DNA from: an uncultured Dorea sp.
GTDB lineage: Bacteria; Bacillota; Clostridia; Lachnospirales; Lachnospiraceae
Reading direction: 5' to 3'
Assembly: GCA_945870325.1 (NCBI GenBank)
Contig: CAMBRQ010000024.1
Coordinates: forward strand, 1-38,346
DNA: 38,346 bases
Shown here piece by piece: positions 16,039-25,200 of the stretch. Position 1 is the stretch's first letter; each line of letters starts with the position of its first letter. Below the pieces are notes generated by a model, which was not told where the DNA came from, ran no database searches, and saw only the letters and a program-made list of their open reading frames with translations. The position numbers and the translations under genes were made by a program.

Positions 16039-16362
16039 ATGAACAAGATGGAACAGAAGCGTCGAAAGGGACAGCAGAAAAAGCGCATGCAGCGTCATAA
16101 GAGAAGCGTATTAGCGGTCTGTGCAGTGATTGCACTCCTGTTCGTAGTCGTATCAGTGAACAGTGTGACATTGAAGGCGAAGGAACGTGTATATCAGGCG
16201 CAGGAATTGGAGTTGGAAGAGCAGATTAAAGAAGAGAAGGCTCGTGCGAAAGAGATTGAAGACCTTGATGAATATGTAGGGACAGATGAGTATGTGGAAG
16301 ATGTGGCGAAAGAGAAGCTAGGTCTGATACATGAGAATGAGATCATATTCAAGGCAAAATAA
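16039..16362 (+). CDS. divIC: Septum formation protein DivIC (FtsB-like)
   Basis: A 107-residue bitopic division protein of the FtsB/DivIC family, which joins FtsL and DivIB in the divisome. It has a strongly basic cytoplasmic N-terminus (residues 1-24), one membrane span (~25-45), then a charged coiled coil (AKERVYQAQELELEEQIKEE). The conserved C-terminal motif (EYVEDVAKEKLGLIHENEII) points outside. The gene sits between yabQ and spoIIE as in Bacillus. It is followed by its own terminator at 16377. Confidence 0.93.
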   Translation: MNKMEQKRRKGQQKKRMQRHKRSVLAVCAVIALLFVVVSVNSVTLKAKERVYQAQELELEEQIKEEKARAKEIEDLDEYVGTDEYVEDVAKEKLGLIHENEIIFKAK

Positions 16363-16376
16363 TAAACAGATGATAA

Positions 16377-16414
16377 GGCTTTAGGAGATTGGATTTCCTA
16401 AAGTCTTTTTATTT
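16377..16414 (+). terminator. Rho-independent terminator of divIC
   Basis: The stem GGCTTTAGGA (16377-16386) with TCCTAAAGTC (16396-16405, one G-U) is followed by a run of T broken by one A. Confidence 0.88.
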
Positions 16415-16461
16415 TTCTGAATAAGAATTATGTCTGAAAACCATTGAAAGGGGAGCAGAGA

Positions 16462-17865
16462 ATGGCAGAAGTTAAGGAAAAAGAGGCGTTTTTGAATCCG
16501 TATGTCATACAGATGGACAAGTTCGCGGATTCTCTGATGCATTTGTCGAAGACATTTCTTACGTTGGAGGAGTATAAGGGAACGCTTTCAAAAGAAGAGA
16601 TCGAGGAGATGTTTCTGAAGGTTACGGATAAAGTATGTGGAAATTGTGAGAAAAAAGCATGGTGTCTGGGGGAGAACCGGGTGCACACCTATCAGATGCT
16701 GTATGAGATTCTGTGTACGGTGGAGGAATATGGCGCAGAACTGAATGTAGAGATGAAAAGAAGCCTTCAAAAAAGATGCATCATGGCCCCGAGGTTTTTA
16801 AGAGAGACACTGGAGGTGTTTGAGAATGCCAAGAAGATTCTGATGTGGAATAACAAGATCATACAGAATCGGGAAGGGTATGCGGTGCAGCTGAATCATT
16901 TTGCCAAGATGATTCAGTACACAACGCGCGAACTGGATGCAGGCATCTTCGAGGACGAGCATCTGGAAAAACGTTTGAAGAATCATCTTAAGAAAGCAGG
17001 ACTTAAGATGCTGTCATCGGTATTCTATATGACTCCCCAGGGGAAATATGAGGTGCATCTGACAGTCAGAGCTGCGAAGGGGCATCTTGCGGCAACGAAG
17101 GATGTAGCGGTACTTGTGGGAAATGCTATGGGAAGGGTCATGATGCCTGAACAAGGAGAGCGTCCGGTCGTGGGCGAAGAATATTGTACGATCGCATGTG
17201 TGGAAAGTGCCAGATACCATACGCTGCAAGGTGTGGCGAAGATCGGAAAGGGATGCGAGAAGATCTCTGGAGATACCTTTCTTATGAAAGATCTGCCGGG
17301 AGGCAAGAAGGGAATTGCGCTGTCTGACGGGATGGGTTCGGGAGAAGAGGCATTCCGCGAAAGCAAGATGGTGGTGGAGATGTTAGAAGAACTTCTGGAG
17401 GCTGGATTCCCGATCAAGACGGCGATTCAGATGATGAATACGGCGCTGGTGATTGGCAGGGAGGAGGTGCGTTTTTCGACGGTGGATGTAAGTCTGTTCG
17501 ATCTGTATAGCGGCACCTGCGAGTTTGTGAAAGCCGGGGCATCGACGACATTTATCAAGCACAAAGATTCGGTGGAGAAGATCAGTTCTACGACGCTGCC
17601 GGTGGGCGTGCTGCAGGAGATTGAACTGGAATCGGCAAGAAGGGAACTGTCATCAGGAGATTATGTGATCATGATGACAGACGGAGTGATGGATGCGCTG
17701 CCAATCGGAGAACAGGACGAACTGATGAGGACATTTATTCAGGGGGCGGATATTGTGAATCCGAAGGAGATGGCACATTATATTCTGGGACAGGTACTGG
17801 AATGGACCGGGGAACTTCCTGTGGATGATATGACGATTTTGGTCATTGGAATGTGGAAATTATAA
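16462..17865 (+). CDS. spoIIE: SpoIIE-type PP2C serine phosphatase lacking the membrane domain
   Basis: SpoIIE dephosphorylates the anti-anti-sigma factor SpoIIAA in the forespore and so releases sigma F. The C-terminal ~220 residues form the PP2C domain with the metal-binding GIALSDGMGSGEEA, MMTDGVMDA and PVDDMTIL. Before it lies the central region with CGNCEKKAWCLG (~residues 56-67), matching the Cys cluster of the SpoIIE linker. At 467 residues it is far shorter than Bacillus SpoIIE (about 830). The ten-span N-terminal membrane domain is absent and no hydrophobic span is seen. The ATG at 16462 has AAGGGGAG 7 nt upstream, so the short form is not a start-choice artefact. The location between divIC and tilS supports orthology. 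Confidence 0.88.
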   Translation: MAEVKEKEAFLNPYVIQMDKFADSLMHLSKTFLTLEEYKGTLSKEEIEEMFLKVTDKVCGNCEKKAWCLGENRVHTYQMLYEILCTVEEYGAELNVEMKRSLQKRCIMAPRFLRETLEVFENAKKILMWNNKIIQNREGYAVQLNHFAKMIQYTTRELDAGIFEDEHLEKRLKNHLKKAGLKMLSSVFYMTPQGKYEVHLTVRAAKGHLAATKDVAVLVGNAMGRVMMPEQGERPVVGEEYCTIACVESARYHTLQGVAKIGKGCEKISGDTFLMKDLPGGKKGIALSDGMGSGEEAFRESKMVVEMLEELLEAGFPIKTAIQMMNTALVIGREEVRFSTVDVSLFDLYSGTCEFVKAGASTTFIKHKDSVEKISSTTLPVGVLQEIELESARRELSSGDYVIMMTDGVMDALPIGEQDELMRTFIQGADIVNPKEMAHYILGQVLEWTGELPVDDMTILVIGMWKL

Positions 17866-17872
17866 GGAAACC

Positions 17873-17901
17873 TTGCATTTTATAAGGAATTTCTATATAT
17901 T
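17873..17901 (+). promoter_or_regulatory. SigA-type promoter for tilS-hpt-ftsH
   Basis: TTGCAT (17873-17878), a 17-nt spacer and TATATT (17896-17901), about 40 nt before the tilS ATG and directly after the spoIIE stop. Confidence 0.65.
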
Positions 17902-17940
17902 TATAGTGAATGGAAATACTTACGCAAGAAGGATCGACAT

Positions 17941-19317
17941 ATGTATCAGCGTGTAAAAGATTATATTCAGAGATATCATATGCTGGATGAAAATGATAAA
18001 GTAATAGTAGGCGTATCTGGAGGAGCAGACTCGGTATGCCTTCTTTTCATGCTCATTGAACTTAAGAAGGAAGTGGGCTGTTCGCTTGTGGCGGTTCATG
18101 TTCATCATGGAATCCGGGAAGAAACTGCGGATGCGGATGCGGCATATGTGGAGAGGCTCTGCAAGGAGCAGGGAATAGAATTGCAGGTGTTTCGCGAGGA
18201 TGTGAAAGCGTATGCCAGACAGAATAGGCTGACTCTGGAAGAGGCAGGGAGAGATGTCAGGCGAATGATATTCGGCAAGGTTCTTAAGGAATCCGAAGGA
18301 ACGAAGATTGCGCTCGCCCATCACCGGAATGATAATGCAGAGACGCTGATCTGGAACTTATGCAGGGGCTGTGGGCTGAAGGGGATGGGTGGAATCGCGC
18401 CCGTTGACGGTGTATTTATCCGACCGCTTCTGTGCCTGAAAAGAAAAGAGATTGAATCATATCTTGAGAATCGGGGAATATCTTATTGTACGGATGAGAC
18501 GAATCTTGAGGATGATTATACAAGAAACCGGATTCGAAGCCATGTGATTCCATATCTGGAGGAGCAGGTGAATAGCCAGACTGTCCTTCATATGTCAGAG
18601 ACTATGGAACAGATGCGTATGCTGGGAGAATATATCGAGCAGGAGTCGGCACGTTATGCAAATGCCTGTATCCGATACGGAATCGGGACAGAGGGGGTAG
18701 TTCTTGTAGAAGAAGAATTCAGGAAAGTCCCGTCAGCGCTCCAGCCATATGTACTCCATGAGATGATCTGCCACGTTGCGGGACGAAGGAAAGATATTGA
18801 ACTGTCCCATACCAGAATGCTGACAGATCTTCTTAACAGACAAGTCGGCAGGCGGATGTATCTGCCATACGGAATCGAAGCCGTGCGCTGTTATGAGGGG
18901 ATTGAACTGAGTAAGAATTCAATTTCCGGGCAGAATATACAGCCTGCTTTGGCGGAATGCGAAGCCAGTATGCGGGTATTTGCCAGAACGCCGGATATGA
19001 CAATATTTCCAGAAACCCCCTACACGAAATGGTTTGATTATGATATAATAAGAAATACTGTTAAAATAAGGCATAGAGTGCCGGGAGACTATATTACGAT
19101 AGACAGGCATGGAGGAACTCAGAAACTTAAGCAGTATTTCATCAATGAGAAGATACCCTATAAGGAGAGAGACAGGATATGGCTAGTTGCAGATGGGCAG
19201 CATATTATGTGGATCGTAGGGTACAGGCAGAATCAGAAGTATCAGGTTACAGATAAAACCAGAAGAATTCTGGAAATAAAAATTAACGGAGGAAAAAGAG
19301 ATGGCAGAGAGCGTTAA
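17941..19317 (+). CDS. tilS: tRNA(Ile)-lysidine synthetase
   Basis: Converts the wobble cytidine of tRNA(Ile) CAU to lysidine with ATP and lysine, allowing AUA decoding. It is a 458-residue PP-loop enzyme with VSGGADS at residues ~25-31, the conserved HVHHGIR and LAHHRNDNAETL stretches, RPLL, and the YTRNRIR motif. The C-terminal TilS domain includes the LKQYFINEKIP element. AAGAAGGA precedes the ATG. Its last 17 nt overlap hpt, so the two are translationally linked, as in Bacillus. Confidence 0.95.
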   Translation: MYQRVKDYIQRYHMLDENDKVIVGVSGGADSVCLLFMLIELKKEVGCSLVAVHVHHGIREETADADAAYVERLCKEQGIELQVFREDVKAYARQNRLTLEEAGRDVRRMIFGKVLKESEGTKIALAHHRNDNAETLIWNLCRGCGLKGMGGIAPVDGVFIRPLLCLKRKEIESYLENRGISYCTDETNLEDDYTRNRIRSHVIPYLEEQVNSQTVLHMSETMEQMRMLGEYIEQESARYANACIRYGIGTEGVVLVEEEFRKVPSALQPYVLHEMICHVAGRRKDIELSHTRMLTDLLNRQVGRRMYLPYGIEAVRCYEGIELSKNSISGQNIQPALAECEASMRVFARTPDMTIFPETPYTKWFDYDIIRNTVKIRHRVPGDYITIDRHGGTQKLKQYFINEKIPYKERDRIWLVADGQHIMWIVGYRQNQKYQVTDKTRRILEIKINGGKRDGRER

Positions 19318-19828
19318 GGTAATGATCCCTGAAGAAGAAGTTTCAAAGAGAATTGAAGAATTAGGTAAGAAGATTAGCGAAGAATATGCAGGAAAGCAGA
19401 TTCATCTGATCTGTGTTTTAAAAGGCGGCGTATTCTTTATGTGTGAATTGGCGAAGAGGATTACGGTGCCGGTTTCCATGGATTTCATGAGCGTCAGCAG
19501 TTATGGAGACGGAACATCTTCCAGCGGGGTTGTAAAGATTGCCAAAGACCTGGATGAATCTCTGGAGGGAAAAGATGTACTTGTGGTAGAGGATATCATT
19601 GATTCAGGAAGAACACTGTATTATCTGTTGGAGATCCTGGCAAAGAGACATCCGAACAGTATGAAATTATGCACGCTTCTTGACAAGCCTGACAGAAGAG
19701 TCAGAGATGTGAAGGTAGATTATGTGGGATTTGAGATCCCGGACGAATTCGTTGTGGGATATGGACTGGACTATGCACAAAAGTACAGGAATCTGCCATA
19801 CATCGGGGTTGTAGAAGGTGTAGAGTAG
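19301..19828 (+). CDS. hpt: Hypoxanthine phosphoribosyltransferase
   Basis: Salvages hypoxanthine and guanine to IMP and GMP with PRPP. The 175-residue type I PRTase shows the PRPP loop VVEDIIDSGRT (~95-105), CVLKGGVFF (~38-46) for PPi binding, and the flexible-loop SSYGDGT (~66-72). GGAGG lies upstream of the ATG, inside tilS. The tilS-hpt-ftsH order is conserved in Firmicutes, and HPRT in Bacillus also affects ftsH expression. Confidence 0.96.
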   Translation: MAESVKVMIPEEEVSKRIEELGKKISEEYAGKQIHLICVLKGGVFFMCELAKRITVPVSMDFMSVSSYGDGTSSSGVVKIAKDLDESLEGKDVLVVEDIIDSGRTLYYLLEILAKRHPNSMKLCTLLDKPDRRVRDVKVDYVGFEIPDEFVVGYGLDYAQKYRNLPYIGVVEGVE

Positions 19829-19844
19829 AAAGGGGCTATAAACA

Positions 19845-21692
19845 TTGAATGATAAGAGGGCTAGAGGATTAAGCGGAGTCACACTTTTGACATTTGTAAT
19901 ATTCTTATTTGCGGCGTTGTGGTTCACGAATCAACTTGACCAGAGAGAAGAAGAACTATCCTGGAAGGAATTCCAGAGTCTGATCGTGAGTGATGATGTA
20001 AAAGAAGTTGCGGTTACTCAGAATAAGAATGTTCCGACCGGAAGGGTAGAGATAGAACTGAAAGGAAAGGGTGACGAGCGGGGCGAAGTAAGAAGCCTGT
20101 ATGTATCCGATGTCAACGAACTTCAGGACTACCTGAAGGAGAACGATATCGAGTATAGTATGTCAGATGTACCGCAGGATAACTGGTTTGCAACAACACT
20201 TCTGCCTACGATTATCATGCTTCTTGGCGTGATGTTCATCTTCATGATGATGAATCGGCAGGGGGGCGGAGCGAATGCGAAAGCGATGAACTTCGGGAAA
20301 AGCCGCGCGAAACTCAGTACGGGCAACGAGGCGAAGGTGACATTTGCCAAGGTTGCAGGTTTACAGGAAGAAAAAGAAGAATTAGAGGAGATCGTGGATT
20401 TCTTAAAATCTCCGAAGAAATATATCCAGGTGGGTGCAAGGATTCCGAAGGGAGTGCTGCTTGTGGGACCTCCGGGAACCGGTAAGACTCTGCTTGCCAA
20501 GGCGGTTGCCGGCGAGGCAGGAGTTCCGTTCTTCTCCATTTCAGGTTCAGACTTTGTGGAGATGTTCGTCGGCGTGGGCGCTTCCCGCGTACGAGATCTG
20601 TTTGAAGAGGCGAAGAAGAATGCGCCTTGTATTATATTTATTGATGAGATCGATGCTGTCGCAAGACGGCGTGGAACCGGAATGGGCGGCGGTCATGATG
20701 AGAGGGAGCAGACGTTGAATCAGTTGCTGGTAGAGATGGATGGCTTCGGTGTCAATGAAGGCATCATCGTGATGGCTGCGACGAACCGTGTGGATATTCT
20801 GGACCCGGCAATCTTGCGTCCGGGACGTTTTGACCGGAAGGTTATGGTCGGAAGACCGGACGTTCAGGGCAGGGAAGAGATTCTGAAGGTTCATGCGAAG
20901 GGAAAACCATTAAGTGAAGAGATTGATCTGAGACAGATCGCGCAGACGACGGCGGGATTTACAGGAGCGGATCTTGAGAACCTGCTGAATGAGGCTGCAA
21001 TTCTGGCTGCAAGAGAAGACAGGGTATATCTGAAACAGGAAGATATTAAGAAGGCATTTGTTAAGGTAGGAATCGGTGCTGAGAAGAAGAGCCGCGTGAT
21101 CTCTGAGAAAGAGAAGCGTATTACCGCATTCCATGAGGCGGGTCATGCCATTCTATTCCATGTTCTTCCGGATGTGGGACCGGTCTACAGTGTATCGATC
21201 ATTCCAACCGGAGGGGCTGGCGGATATACGATGCCGCTGCCGGAGAATGATGAGATGTTCAACACGAAGGGCAAGATGCTGCAGGATATTACGGTTGCAC
21301 TTGGCGGTCGTGTGGCGGAAGAAGAGGTGTTGGATGATATTACCACCGGCGCTTCCCAGGATATCAAGCAGGCAACCAGCATGGCGAAATCCATGGTTAC
21401 TAAGTTCGGTATGTCTGAAGCAGTTGGTCTGATCAATTACGATAATGATAATGATGAAGTGTTCATTGGACGGGATCTTGCACATGCATCCCGTGGATAT
21501 GGCGAGGGTGTTGCTACCGTGATCGATCAGGAAGTTAAGAGAATCATTGATGATTGTTATGAGAGAGCGAGACACATTATCCGGAAATACGATGATGTGC
21601 TCCATGCGTGTGCAGATTTGCTGTTGGAAAAAGAAAAAATATCCAGAGAAGAATTTGAATCATTGTTTACTGGAGAAGTATCTGAAGCATAA
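19845..21692 (+). CDS. ftsH: ATP-dependent zinc metalloprotease FtsH
   Basis: A membrane-anchored AAA+ protease that degrades misfolded membrane proteins and regulators. At 615 residues it is full length. It has membrane spans at about 11-29 and 117-136, Walker A GPPGTGKT (~208-215), Walker [10 protein letters not shown], the second region of homology with RPGRFDR, and the zinc site HEAGH (~430-434). The start is TTG at 19845 with AGGGG about 10 nt upstream; no ATG gives the N-terminal span. It ends the cluster that began with rqcP. Confidence 0.96.
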   Translation: MNDKRARGLSGVTLLTFVIFLFAALWFTNQLDQREEELSWKEFQSLIVSDDVKEVAVTQNKNVPTGRVEIELKGKGDERGEVRSLYVSDVNELQDYLKENDIEYSMSDVPQDNWFATTLLPTIIMLLGVMFIFMMMNRQGGGANAKAMNFGKSRAKLSTGNEAKVTFAKVAGLQEEKEELEEIVDFLKSPKKYIQVGARIPKGVLLVGPPGTGKTLLAKAVAGEAGVPFFSISGSDFVEMFVGVGASRVRDLFEEAKKNAPCIIFIDEIDAVARRRGTGMGGGHDEREQTLNQLLVEMDGFGVNEGIIVMAATNRVDILDPAILRPGRFDRKVMVGRPDVQGREEILKVHAKGKPLSEEIDLRQIAQTTAGFTGADLENLLNEAAILAAREDRVYLKQEDIKKAFVKVGIGAEKKSRVISEKEKRITAFHEAGHAILFHVLPDVGPVYSVSIIPTGGAGGYTMPLPENDEMFNTKGKMLQDITVALGGRVAEEEVLDDITTGASQDIKQATSMAKSMVTKFGMSEAVGLINYDNDNDEVFIGRDLAHASRGYGEGVATVIDQEVKRIIDDCYERARHIIRKYDDVLHACADLLLEKEKISREEFESLFTGEVSEA

Positions 21693-21727
21693 TACGAAAA
21701 TGATGAATTAGAGAGGGATTAAACAGC

Positions 21728-23767
21728 ATGAAGGAACAAGCGTTATTTTGTGATGGAACCGCGAGTTATGTAATTCCGCAGGAACCACAGGAGAACGAGA
21801 CTGTGAGGCTGCGTTTCCGTACCGCGAAGGATGACGTAGACAGAGTACGTCTGATGACTGCTGTCGGCGGATATGATATGGAGAAGGTCAGCACTACTGG
21901 CGAATTCGATTACTACGAAGTTACGTGGCGGCTGAATGAAGAGCCGTTCCGGTATTGCTTTGAGATCCAAGGTGGAGAAGAGGTCTGCTATTACAGCAGA
22001 TGTGGCGTGTCAAAAGAGATTGTAGAGTTCTATGATTTTGTGATCGTACCGGGCTTTTCCACGCCGGATTGGGCGAAAGGTGCAGTCATGTACCAGATCT
22101 ACACGGATCGTTTTTATAATGGCGATCAGTCGAATGACGTTGAGACGAATGAATATTATTATATCGGAGATTACAGCCAGAAAGTAACCGACTGGAATAA
22201 GTATCCGGCTACGATGGGAGTACGGGAATTCTACGGCGGAGATCTCCAGGGAGTTATTGACAAATTAGACTATCTGCAGGACCTTGGTGTAGAAGTTCTG
22301 TACTTTAATCCATTGTTTGTATCACCATCGAATCACAAGTATGATATTCAGGATTATGATTACATTGATCCTCATTATGGGGTGATCGTAGATGACGGCG
22401 GTGAAGTCCTGGCGCCGGGAGTTACAGATAACAGTCAGGCAACGAAATATCAGAAGAGGACGACAGGGATTAAGAATCTGGAGGCGAGCAACCAGTTGTT
22501 CATCAAACTTGTGGAGGAACTTCACAGGCGTGGCATGAAGATCATCCTGGATGGCGTGTTCAACCATTGCGGTTCGTTTAATAAGTGGATGGATCGAGAG
22601 AGAGTCTACGAGAATCAGGCAGATTATGCGCCGGGTGCGTATATTTCCCCGGACAGCCCGTATAAAAGTTATTTCCGATTCTATAAAGAAGGGCCGGAGA
22701 ATTGGCCGTATAACCATAATTATGATGGCTGGTGGGGGCATGATACCCTGCCGAAACTGAACTATGAAGATTCGGTCAAATTAGAGAATTACATCTTATA
22801 TATAGGAAGAAAATGGGTATCCCCACCATATAATGTGGATGGCTGGAGACTTGACGTAGCGGCAGACCTTGGAAGGAGCAATGATTATAATCATCAGTTC
22901 TGGAAGAAATTCCGTCGGGCGGTCAAGGATGCGAATCCGAATGCGCTGATTCTTGCAGAACATTATGGCGATCCAAGCGAGTGGCTGCAGGGAGATGAGT
23001 GGGATACCGTCATGAATTACGATGCTTTCATGGAGCCGCTTACCTGGTTTTTGACGGGTATGGAGAAGCATAGTGATGAAGCGAGAGAAGAACTGCTTGG
23101 CAATGCGGATAACTTCGTAAGTTCTATTTCTCATCATATGGCGAATATGCTGACACCGTCTCTTCAGGTGGCGATGAACGAGTTGTCGAACCATGATCAT
23201 TCCCGTTTCCTGACCCGTACGAATCATATGGTGGGAAGAGTTGACCACTTGGGGCCTGAGGCTGCAAATGAGTATGTAAATGTTGCAGTGATGCGGGAAG
23301 CGGTTGTAATTCAGATGACATGGGTCGGCACACCTACCGTATATTATGGAGACGAGGCAGGTGTCTGCGGCTTCACAGATCCGGACAACAGACGTACGTA
23401 TCCTTGGGGGCATGAGAATAAAGAATTGATTGCGTTCCATAGAGATATGATCCGGATTCACAAGGAACATCCGGCGCTTCGAACCGGATCGCTGAATATG
23501 CTGAACTGGGATGAGAATATCCTGTCGTATGGACGTTTCCTTGGGGATGATAAACTTGTAGTGATTATCAATAACCGCAGCGAACTGACGCAGGTGACGG
23601 TTCCGGTGTGGAAGGCAGAAGTACCGATGAAATGCAGAATGAAGAAACTGCTGTATTCTTACCAGGAAGGATATTCTACGGATTATGAGGAATATCTGGT
23701 CGTGGATGGAGAAGTGGTCGTGAATATGAATGGGCATTCGGCATTGGTGTTGGGAATGGTTGAGTAA
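21728..23767 (+). CDS. Glycoside hydrolase family 13, neopullulanase/cyclomaltodextrinase-like
   Basis: A 679-residue alpha-glucan hydrolase. An N-terminal beta-sandwich (~residues 1-110) precedes the GH13 barrel, the arrangement of cyclomaltodextrinase, neopullulanase and maltogenic amylase. The catalytic set is complete: nucleophile in DGWRLDVA (Asp ~376), acid/base in LILAEHYGD (Glu ~411) and the third Asp in LSNHDHSRF (~490). There is no signal peptide, so the enzyme is cytoplasmic and would act on imported maltodextrins or cyclodextrins. The ATG is preceded by GAGAGGGAT. It stands between ftsH and structured element A, without a visible regulator. Confidence 0.92.
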   Translation: MKEQALFCDGTASYVIPQEPQENETVRLRFRTAKDDVDRVRLMTAVGGYDMEKVSTTGEFDYYEVTWRLNEEPFRYCFEIQGGEEVCYYSRCGVSKEIVEFYDFVIVPGFSTPDWAKGAVMYQIYTDRFYNGDQSNDVETNEYYYIGDYSQKVTDWNKYPATMGVREFYGGDLQGVIDKLDYLQDLGVEVLYFNPLFVSPSNHKYDIQDYDYIDPHYGVIVDDGGEVLAPGVTDNSQATKYQKRTTGIKNLEASNQLFIKLVEELHRRGMKIILDGVFNHCGSFNKWMDRERVYENQADYAPGAYISPDSPYKSYFRFYKEGPENWPYNHNYDGWWGHDTLPKLNYEDSVKLENYILYIGRKWVSPPYNVDGWRLDVAADLGRSNDYNHQFWKKFRRAVKDANPNALILAEHYGDPSEWLQGDEWDTVMNYDAFMEPLTWFLTGMEKHSDEAREELLGNADNFVSSISHHMANMLTPSLQVAMNELSNHDHSRFLTRTNHMVGRVDHLGPEAANEYVNVAVMREAVVIQMTWVGTPTVYYGDEAGVCGFTDPDNRRTYPWGHENKELIAFHRDMIRIHKEHPALRTGSLNMLNWDENILSYGRFLGDDKLVVIINNRSELTQVTVPVWKAEVPMKCRMKKLLYSYQEGYSTDYEEYLVVDGEVVVNMNGHSALVLGMVE

Positions 23768-23800
23768 GAATTCTTTTGGGGTTATATCAAAAATTTATAC

Positions 23801-23991
23801 AGTGGACGCAGGTCCAAGAAAAAGCATATCCCACGTAAACGGGGCAACACTTCGGTGAACTAACGGTTAACTGTGACTAAGGCACTCAAGAATGCTTTCG
23901 TGCCTAAGTCTTCGTAAGCAGTGGATTTCACCTCCATTAAGGACGCCCCTGAATTGTTTGCTTAGGGATATGCTTTTTCTTGGACCTGCTG
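23801..23991 (+). ncRNA. 191-nt structured element, copy A (unknown family)
   Basis: The gap 23768-24198 is dominated by this element. A perfect 25-bp outer stem (23808-23832 with 23965-23989) encloses a folded core. Core helices are GGGGC (23841-23845)/GCCCC, GGTGAA/TTCACC, ACTG (23870)/CAGT (23919) and AGGCAC (23880-23885)/GTGCCT (23900-23905), with an AAG/CTT tip. A second copy of exactly the same length lies reversed at 26127-26317. Stem sequences differ between copies, while base pairing, the conserved ends (AGTGGACGCAG, CTGCTG) and loops are kept. Which strand is transcribed, if any, is not known; the strand given is arbitrary. It could be a structured RNA, a non-coding mobile element, or both. 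Confidence 0.7.
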
Positions 23992-24089
23992 GTTACTGGA
24001 TGAAATTCAGGATAGTAACTGTGGGGAGAATGGAGAGCGCTCTTGCGGTGTGTGATGGTATAATATAGCGGAGTTGACTTTTTTGGGCA

Positions 24090-24107
24090 TGTCAAAGACT
24101 TTTGACA
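24090..24107 (+). promoter_or_regulatory. Dyad, possible operator of the HTH gene
   Basis: TGTCAAA (24090-24096) and TTTGACA (24101-24107) form perfect arms around GACT. It lies upstream of an HTH gene and just ahead of a terminator hairpin, and may bind that regulator. The assignment is inferred. Confidence 0.45.
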
Positions 24108-24119
24108 ACGAAAAAGGGC

Positions 24120-24168
24120 GATAAACCGTGGATGTAAAATCCATTTGATAGACGGATTATCTTTTTTT
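24120..24168 (+). terminator. Terminator in the leader of the HTH gene
   Basis: GATAAACCGT (24120-24129) pairs with ACGGATTATC (24152-24161) with one mismatch. An inner GGAT/ATCC helix is present and seven T follow. It lies only 30 nt before the HTH gene, so it could end a short upstream transcript or act as an attenuator. Confidence 0.7.
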
Positions 24169-24198
24169 AATTAAGATTTTTTTGAGGAGACAGAAGAG

Positions 24199-24777
24199 AT
24201 GGAACTAGGGAAACAGATTAAGAGGTATCGAAAAGAAAGATCATTGTCCCAAGACGTTTTGGCTGAGAAGGTATATGTGTCCAGGCAGACGATCTCTAAC
24301 TGGGAAAATGATAAAAGTTATCCTGATGTAAAGAGTCTTGTTTTGCTTAGTGAAGTTTTTGACGTCTCTTTAGATCAATTAATTAAAGGAGATGTGAAGA
24401 TGATGAAAGAACAGATTAACAAAGAAGACCAGGAGGGATTCGGGCATTTGAGTTGGATTTTTACGGTAATGCTGCTGGCAACGATGCTTACGCCGGTTCC
24501 ATTGGTACACTTTTTATCTTATGTAGGGGTTGGGATTTGGCTTGTTATTTTCGGTGTGGCCATGTATACGGCTGGATTGGTTGAGAAGGCGAAGAAAAGG
24601 TACGATATCCAGACCTACAGGGAAATCCTTGCATTCATGGAAGGTACGAATCTGGATGAGATCGAGAAAGCCAGGGAAGAAGGGAAACGGCTATATCAGA
24701 CGATATTCATGGCTGCTGCCGCAGGCGTAATCACCTTGATTGTTTCGATTGTATTTATGTGGATTCTGGGCTTTTGA
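24199..24777 (+). CDS. Membrane-anchored XRE-family HTH protein
   Basis: A 192-residue protein with an N-terminal Cro/CI-type HTH (residues ~3-62: LGKQIKRYRKERSLSQDVLAEK, then VSRQTISNWENDKSYPD). A short linker follows, then about three hydrophobic spans (~82-102, 106-127 and 170-191), with a charged loop before the last. This layout is common in Clostridia, where such proteins are thought to read membrane or envelope conditions, though targets are rarely known. The ATG is preceded by GAGGAGA. A small GPP34-like gene follows 28 nt later and is probably co-transcribed. Confidence 0.85.
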   Translation: MELGKQIKRYRKERSLSQDVLAEKVYVSRQTISNWENDKSYPDVKSLVLLSEVFDVSLDQLIKGDVKMMKEQINKEDQEGFGHLSWIFTVMLLATMLTPVPLVHFLSYVGVGIWLVIFGVAMYTAGLVEKAKKRYDIQTYREILAFMEGTNLDEIEKAREEGKRLYQTIFMAAAAGVITLIVSIVFMWILGF

Positions 24778-24805
24778 GAATGGTAATCTGAGCGGATGGA
24801 GGAAT

Positions 24806-25129
24806 ATGGATAGAAAGTTAATTGCACAGGAATATTTTGTGTTAGCAACGGATGTGAATGGAAACATGCCGGTCATGCGTAAAGACGAGTCGAATGCCGG
24901 GCGCGTGGCGGCGGGAGTTATGGATCTTCTGTTAAATGGCATTATTACAATGGAGAGAAAGAAGATTGCCGTACGGAAAGCGTTGCCGGGTGAATTTGGA
25001 TGTATGATATCGCTGTACGAATATTTGAATGAAAAACCACGCACGATCAATAAACTGATGAGTGACTATCTGGTATCGACCAGCAGAAGAATCAACCAGT
25101 TGAAAACGGCGATAGGGGAATCTATATAG
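24806..25129 (+). CDS. Small protein, possibly GPP34-like
   Basis: A 107-residue soluble protein, DRKLIAQEYFVLATDVNGNMP, then AGRVAAGVMDLLLNGIITMERKKI. The pattern LxxxExxxLA, followed by a small-residue-rich helix and a short beta hairpin, resembles the start of GPP34/GOLPH3-like proteins. However, those are about twice as long, so this would be a shortened form. The ATG at 24806 has TGGAGGAA upstream. It follows the membrane HTH gene and ends 2 nt before a bidirectional terminator. The function is unknown, and the family call is tentative. Confidence 0.55.
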   Translation: MDRKLIAQEYFVLATDVNGNMPVMRKDESNAGRVAAGVMDLLLNGIITMERKKIAVRKALPGEFGCMISLYEYLNEKPRTINKLMSDYLVSTSRRINQLKTAIGESI

Positions 25130-25131
25130 AC

Positions 25132-25183
25132 AAAATACAGGAGGGAACTTTATTCGTTCGGATGATGCTCCCTCCTGTATTTT
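25132..25183. terminator. Bidirectional terminator between convergent genes
   Basis: The 15-bp perfect stem AAAATACAGGAGGGA (25132-25146) and its complement (25169-25183) enclose a 22-nt loop. A and T ends on both sides serve the gene from the left and map from the right. Confidence 0.92.
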
Positions 25184-25200
25184 ATACATTTGGCGGACAA

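Noticed and set aside
22796-23737. 313-codon open frame on the minus strand opposite the amylase
   Set aside because: It is the mirror of a well-conserved GH13 gene, has no ribosome site, and its composition (rich in His, Ile and Arg) is typical of antisense shadows.
23801-23991. 6S RNA, group I intron or ordinary MITE as the explanation of the structured element
   Set aside because: It is too short for a group I intron, and two reversed copies within 2.5 kb are unlike 6S RNA. The arms differ between copies, unlike MITE ends. None was excluded by a database search.
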